DNA of 64,000 nucleotides from contig WBMZ01002994.1 of assembly GCA_013400975.1 (NCBI GenBank), positions 62,001 to 126,000 of the forward strand, written 5' to 3'. Each line of letters opens with the position of its first letter. The stretch's first letter is position 1. The position numbers and the translations under genes are program-made. Below, one piece after another: positions 57,851 to 64,000 of the stretch. The notes under the pieces are model-generated. The model saw only the letters and a program-made list of their open reading frames with translations. It searched no databases and had not been told where the DNA came from. The DNA is from Atrichornis clamosus. Its lineage: Eukaryota; Chordata; Aves; Passeriformes; Menuridae.

Positions 57851-59461
57851 CATTTCTCTGACTCTAACTCATTTGAATTTTTAATTGACAAGAACATCCT
57901 AAGACTCTCATCCTAATTACATCCTCATTCCAATGCAGAAATTGGACAAGAGGAAAACATAAAAGATATAGCAGAGCAATTAAATCCTTCACCTAAGTAA
58001 ATAGTTAAATACCTTATTACATAAGGAGTTCAATTAGCATTGGTAGAGCTATGCAGCCACTTTCAGTTAAATGTCTGTTTACCAACTTTACTGGACTATG
58101 ACCTTAATAAAGTAATTGTTACACTCCCATCCTTTTTTCACACAGGCAAATGATAAATCTTGTGAGTTAAATGATAAATCTTATGACTCAAAATACTTTT
58201 CTTGCAATTTTATGAGCATCAAGAACAAGGTGGTGTTATCCATCACAGAGATAATCTCCCTAACAAAGGGTGTTTTTTAAATGCATTAAGACTCAGTGTT
58301 GTCATGAATGTAAGGAGTGTCACAGGCATGCTAACAACCTCTTGGAAAAATTTGTGATTAGACACGATAAGTTTCTTATTGAAGTAGATATCCTCAGATT
58401 ACCCAACACAGCTCCAATGAAGAGATGAAGCCATGAAGATTTACCCCAAATGACAAGAGGTTCATAAAACTGTTCCACATCCCAAATATAATTTTGCATT
58501 AAAAATTCTGAAAATCTATATTAAAATACTTAATTTTGGGTATAAATTGATATTAATTTTATGATGTTAACAACGAGTACTTACTTTTGTATGCGGATCA
58601 GTTTACCATATGCCTAATGTCTAATTTGTCTTGCAGATTGAAACTGGACTACTACTCCTCAAAATATCAATGTAGGTAACAACGTCTTTAACATCAATCT
58701 TGACTTTTTATAATACACAATAGTTTACACACGTTTAGTAAAAAATCTGATATCTGAAAATCATGAAGAATGTCATTAAAACAGACATTGGGGTTCTATC
58801 TATTCCTAATAACTAACTACATTCAATTTGCTAATCTCTTGGAAAGCCAATCCGAAGTAAATTATTGCAGTATCTACTTACATTTTAGGGAAATATTCAC
58901 ACTGTTGGTCAATTCAAAATGAAGTATTATTTTAATAGGAAGAATAGCAACTTATTAACTAATATTTTTAGGCATGTCCAAACAAAACCTGATAGGGAAC
59001 ATTGACTTTTCAAGTCAAATTTTAATATTTGAGAAGTCTCATCTTTTCTTTTTATTTCATTTTGATCTTTTTCTTTTTTCCATGAAATTTAATTCAGTCT
59101 TTCAGGATGATTGATTTAAATCCTGTTGCAGTTCATGTGATCACATGCTGGCATTGATCAACTCTAGACCAAGAGAAGTAACATATATATAACAAATATA
59201 TTTCTTGATTTCTTATCTGTGTTTGAAATCACTGTTATCCACTTTTTCTTTCCTTATTAAAACACTCAGCAGTAGGAAACAGAAAATTTAACCTGACTAC
59301 TAAGCCAGGGACATGACCGACAATGAGTTTTCAAGATTCTACACTCAAATATTTTCTTCCCACTCATTCCCATTAAACCTTTACCATACATCAACTCCAC
59401 CATCAAAATTATCTATTTGGATGACATTATGCTTGTAATATAGAAGCCTGATCAAATCCTT

Positions 59462-59508
59462 AAAAAAAACCCAACCAAAAAAAAAACCCCAAACCTCCAC
59501 AAAACCTC
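59462..59508. repeat. A/C-rich low-complexity tract
   Basis: Runs of A interrupted by CCC/CC blocks (AAACCC, AACC, AACCCC). Similar tracts lie at 16709-16743 and 62835-62888, and the complementary G/T type at 18321-18383. Confidence 0.8.
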
Positions 59509-62500
59509 ATAGTTCTAGTGACTTATGACAAAGATTAGGAACTGAAACCAAGTGCTTTACAAGATTGCATTATCTGTATTCCACTTGAACAAGCAAAAGC
59601 CATAAAATGGCTCACAATAAATTTCTGTTACACAAGACCAGGGTAAATCAACAACTCTCCAAGGTATCTCACAGCTGCAGAATAGAAGTCCTAGTTACCA
59701 AAAGCGACTGAAAGACAAAAGACCAACAAATATCATGAACAAGTATCTAGGATCCAGAGAGTGATACTCATACCTGAGGGATTTAGACATTATATCTTCA
59801 GCAGAGCATTGCTGCCATTTGCTAATGCAGACTTCATATCACACTGATAAGTAAAATCTCACTTTAAGAATGGTAAGTGATGAGCTAAATTCTGTTCTGA
59901 ATTACCTAAGTCCCTACTGTCAAACACTGTGTCAGCAAGTATGAGACATGAAGGTTTGATGCGACGGAAACATGGAAAATTACGACCAGTATCAACTTAG
60001 TAGGCTATAAGCCCATTAATGATATACATAGCGACTTAAAATTCTAGAATTCTGAATATATTGCTAGATCTTGCAACAGAACAGAAAGAAATCTTGAAAT
60101 ATAAAGAAAAAAAGAAAAAAGATAAAACAAAAATATACAGGAAACATCAGTGATTTGATAGTCCTAAAAAAGACAGTCTTGGCTGCAACAGAATTAGTAT
60201 AAAGATTGTAAAAAAGTTAGAATCCATTTTTCCTTTTATATTGGACTATACTCAGTCATATCCTAACAATTCACAGAAATCATAATTATTTACAGTAATG
60301 GAATCACACAGCTTTCTATATTGCAGTCTGGACAAATCAAGGTTATCACTTATAAGTGAGTCAAGTATATGTTGGATGCAAAAGACCCAAAAAGAATTCA
60401 TTAAGTCTCATCTGACTCTGTTGAATGGCTCTGTAACCAGACTATGAATTTATCATCTACTGTTGCTTCTCAAAGTGCCATGTGCATGGGAAAGAAAGCA
60501 AAGAAAAAGAGCACCAAGACACAAAAATTATAACATTTTTCTCAGATAAGGTATCTTGATACATGATATTAGGCACAGCTAGAACATTCAGAGAAGTGTA
60601 GCCTCAGTCATGAGAATTGAAACAAATTTTAAAATTGAAGGAAGTATCTGCAGTCTGCATGTATTACTTTAGCCTTTTCAATATTCTGCATTGTGTGGCT
60701 TGTTTGTTTCTGTATTTGCTTACAGATTACTAAGGCTGTAATCATGAAAAACTGTCACTAGCAAATGAAATTTCAAAAAGCTAACAAAATCAAAGGTAAT
60801 TCTGTTTACTATTATCTTTCAAGGACTATACAACAGTTTTGACAGTTATCACAGCAAACGTGAAATGTCATAAACCTGTTATCGTAACAAATATTTTCAC
60901 AGCAATTGAAAATAATATCAACTCTGTACAATCATGACTACATTTCCAAACAAATTATTCTAGAGCCATTCATCATGCCTGATAGTCATGAAAGGATGTA
61001 AACCTGGACTGAAAGATTTGCTTTGGATCATATTTCACCTATGGCTAACACATAGCCTCTAACCTCCTGCTAAAAAAGTCATGAATGACATTGTTGAATT
61101 TTAATGAGGGAGAGGAGAAGGGGAAAAGAGTGGAAAGCAGCAAGAGAGAAGGGAATGGTTGTTTTGAACATTTAGATCCTCTTCTTCTCTACTGTTAGAA
61201 GAACCATGACAGAATAACTCAGAACATAACTGCTCTTTGTGTTGCTTAGAGAAATACGGAAAGGCTGTCACTATTTTTGAAGACCTATACACCACAACAG
61301 CAACAGAGTGAAGATAGGATTGCTGAAAAGCCCTTGGTGATTATAAAGATAAATCTGAAAAGAAAAATTCTTTTTCCTTTTCAAGACACACTGAAATTGC
61401 CATTGTCTCAGGAGATGGGGAAGGGTCAGACACTTTCATTAGATAAATCAGTGAAACACTCAAATGCCAATGAAATGAAACTCATTAATTAAATAAACTG
61501 CAACAGTATTGCAGACAGCATATAGAAAAATTGGCTAGTAACTGATGGGTACTTTTTTATACAGCATCTAAATGCCACCTACTTCTTCTCACAAAGATTA
61601 TTCTGCCTTTGAAAGAAATGGAAGTTATTGGGAGAAAGTAATATCTAGAATAAACTGATCAGAGAAACTGGAACACAGGTTCCTGCTTTCACCTTGACCA
61701 TGACATTTCAATCAAAATGACATAATCACAATTCCTTTATACTTATGCTAACTATACTTTTGTACTAGAAATAAAAGCTACTGTTCAGCCATGTTCAAGA
61801 CAAACAATAAAAGCATTGAAAGCAAAAATCCTGAGAAGCAGTCTTTCCAATAATTTCCAAAAACTGTCCCTGAATGCAAGCTATTTTTCACTTTTTAACA
61901 AATTTACCTTGCTCTGCTCTAACCTCTTGTTATTTGCACAGCTCTGCATTACTGTCAAAGACTTTGGGAGATGTGCTGATTCCTGTGTGTTCTATTCCAA
62001 TTCATGATATTCCAGTACAAGTTACATATTGCAACACATAAAAAAATTTATGAATAGTACCAACACAGCTCTCTCCTTATCTGAACCAAACCAATCATCA
62101 GATATTAACTTTCTTCATCCCTACTGCAAGACATTCAGAAAAGAGATCTGTACACAGCAACTGCTTTGGTTTTATTGTTATTTAGCAATATCTTCATTCA
62201 TTTTCAACCCACACTATATTTGTTTCAGTTCCTTTAGAAATTCATCAAGTAACTTTATGATTCACATGCATGCAGTACACCATTTATATAAGCTATATAA
62301 TGCTTTTCCATGTGCCAAGAAAAGAATATTCATAAAATGATCATAATTTAACTTAGCAGTAATTGCATCTATTACAGGTCAATGTGACTAATGACATGTT
62401 TATCTAACAGTTCAGTTACCACTTCTGTAGACATATCTGAGTTATCCTGGGTACTAACGACAGCATATGTATGATGATATAAGGAGCAGTGTGGGCTGAA

Positions 62501-62834
62501 AATGTTAACCTAGGCACTAGGACATTTCGTTTCTATTTAGTTCTATTCAGAGTTGCCTACACAAACTAACTGCCTGTTTTCTAGTTTAAAACAAATCTCA
62601 CTAATTATACTCCAATCTAGATTTGAATTACAGAATGAAGAAAACCTTCACCAGACAAATGTCTTTAGGAGAAGAACTTACAATCCTTACCTGTTTGGTC
62701 CTGTGACAAAAATCAGCACAAATGCCATGCTTTAACTCAGGCTTCACATACAACTTTTGTCAGTTTTGTGCTTTGTATACAAAGCCATCTTAGTTGTATT
62801 TAACAAAATTTAGCAGATGTATCTTATCCCAAGA

Positions 62835-62888
62835 TAAAAAAAGAAAAAAAACCCCAAAAAACAAAAAACCAACAGAAGAAAAAAAAAG
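62835..62888. repeat. A-rich/AC low-complexity tract
   Basis: A-rich tract with AACCCC, AACC and AAAAAAG interruptions, of the same kind as 59462-59508. Confidence 0.8.
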
Positions 62889-64000
62889 CAAAGGAAAAAT
62901 GCAGCTTGGCTATATAAATCTGTAATGTCAGTGATTTCACCATCGAGCAGTGAATACATTAATAGTGAAATATCTTACCCAAAGGACAAGACTCTATGTA
63001 AAGCAAACAATGAAAATATAAATTGCTTAAGCAAAATTTTCATTTCAAAATTGATTTACAGTGTGACTGTTCTGGTAGGTGCCTGCATCACTGTTACAGA
63101 ATTTTTGCATGCTCCTTTAGGATAACAGCAAGAAATAGAGATTAAGTTGCCCTTATGATCTACTCTTCATAGTCAGTAGGTGTCTGAGGTCATTGCTGGT
63201 TGAATCAAGAGCTCTGTTGATGTGACAAATGATTGGACTCCATCAGTTTCATTTGTGGCCTGGCCTTTCTACAGTAAATATGCCTTGCTTAACATAGCAA
63301 AAAGACTCCAGTTTGATATATAGTAATTTAAATTTAAGCATTCAGCCAGACATAACCGTCTGGTGTTTACGCTTCTCCCCTTTCCCCTCTTCAATGCCTA
63401 GTATCTGCAGCTCTGCTGTATAGAGCTATCTTAACCTAAGAAAAAACAGGTGACTCTAATTGAGTCCTTAGATTTGCATTCATATCTTCAGGGAAAACAT
63501 TCTCTTTCATTTTATTCCAAAAGATAGCAAGTGGTGACATAAACATGGTCATGACTGCCACAGTCAGGGTGGTTTTATTCCAGTGGAAAATTTCCAAATC
63601 CAAGAAAAAATTTTCACAGTCTGTTCAATTAATGGCTGTTTTGTCCTGTCTACAATAGGAAAAAAATATTCAGGAAATATTAAATTATTTCAGTGAGAAA
63701 TAGATGTTTTGCATGTTGCATACATTATATCTAGTAACAACTTTGTAAAAATTTGATTTGCAAAGTGGAAGAAATGAAGGTATTTTATATGAAACCCTTT
63801 AATGCAGTTTTTATTCCCACTGGAATGTGATGGCTAAGGGAAAGAGAAGGGTTTAATATACAAAATTATCTTTTGAAAACTCAATGCAAGATTGATTTTG
63901 TACATTTCTTTCTGTAAAATACATTTTATATTGACTTTTCTTCATCTTATAAAAAATAGTATAAAAAATATTTCAGTGCTTTGTGTCAACTTTCTTCACT

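Larger units (their letters stand above)
57851..64000. other. AT-rich unique sequence to window end
   Basis: About 6.1 kb with no recognised gene, RNA or dispersed repeat. A 21-bp unit (AAATGATAAATCTTRTGA core) is tandemly doubled at 58148-58189. A/C-rich low-complexity tracts lie at 59462-59508 and 62835-62888. The longest frame (62029-62340, 103 codons, +) is rich in H, F, Y and S, has no recognised domain, and is within chance expectation. Confidence 0.5.

Noticed and set aside
62029..62340. 103-codon plus-strand frame
   Set aside because: No domain, low-complexity aromatic/serine composition from AT-rich DNA; chance-level length.
1..64000. CRISPR arrays, operons, prophage, tRNA/rRNA genes, mitochondrial insertions
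   Set aside because: No regularly spaced repeats, no clustered long frames, no tRNA or rRNA signatures and no mitochondrial-like coding tracts were seen; the repeats are avian nuclear retroelements.

Overview
This window is eukaryotic nuclear DNA from a bird, most likely a passerine. The evidence is its interspersed repeats: four CR1 (chicken repeat 1) non-LTR retrotransposon fragments and seven LTR pieces, several of which resemble avian ERVL-type LTRs. There are no primate- or rodent-type SINEs or LINEs. The background is strongly AT-rich. No bacterial, phage or plasmid feature is present. I find no protein-coding exon, tRNA, rRNA or other RNA gene that I can defend. The open frames are short, in numbers expected by chance, or lie inside retroelements. 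The window is either intergenic 'gene desert' or part of a very large intron.

Layout. 1-3.1 kb: AT-rich DNA, a CR1 3' end (1533-2113) and a near-complete LTR (2450-3092). 3.1-16 kb: mostly unique sequence. It contains an assembly gap (N, 9761-10489) flanked by two apparently identical 1,261-bp copies (8500-9760 and 10490-11750), which looks like a false duplication of overlapping contig ends. 16-18.3 kb: an LTR fragment with a preserved TATA-like box (16071-16290) and a second, different LTR (17778-18264). 20.7-24.7 kb: a possible ancient repeat, a minus-strand CR1 (22332-23045), and a pair of diverged ~240-bp direct repeats (21102-21338, 23788-24027). A compact set of overlapping inverted repeats abuts the second copy, and a 103-codon open frame (24368-24676) starts directly after an AG. 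25.4-25.9 kb: a purine-rich, repeat-like block. 33.4-34.3 kb: a near-complete solo LTR.

38.8-40.0 kb: a CR1 reverse-transcriptase fragment that ends abruptly at a 5'-truncated ERVL-type LTR. 41.3-41.7 kb: an unexplained GC-rich island. 43.8-44.9 kb: a CR1 3' half and, 90 bp further on, a small minisatellite. 47.1 kb: a palindromic RFX X-box-like site. 51.5-51.8 kb and 57.6-57.85 kb: two more LTR fragments. 56.55-56.85 kb: a second GC-rich island. The remainder is unique AT-rich sequence with simple repeats.

All seven LTR pieces and three of four CR1 pieces read on the + strand. LTR elements are usually retained antisense to a host gene, so if this is intronic the host gene is more likely on the - strand; this is inference only. 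I did not find a convincing new biological system. The items most worth a second look are the false duplication, the 240-bp repeat pair with its adjacent hairpins, the GC-rich islands and the orientation bias.
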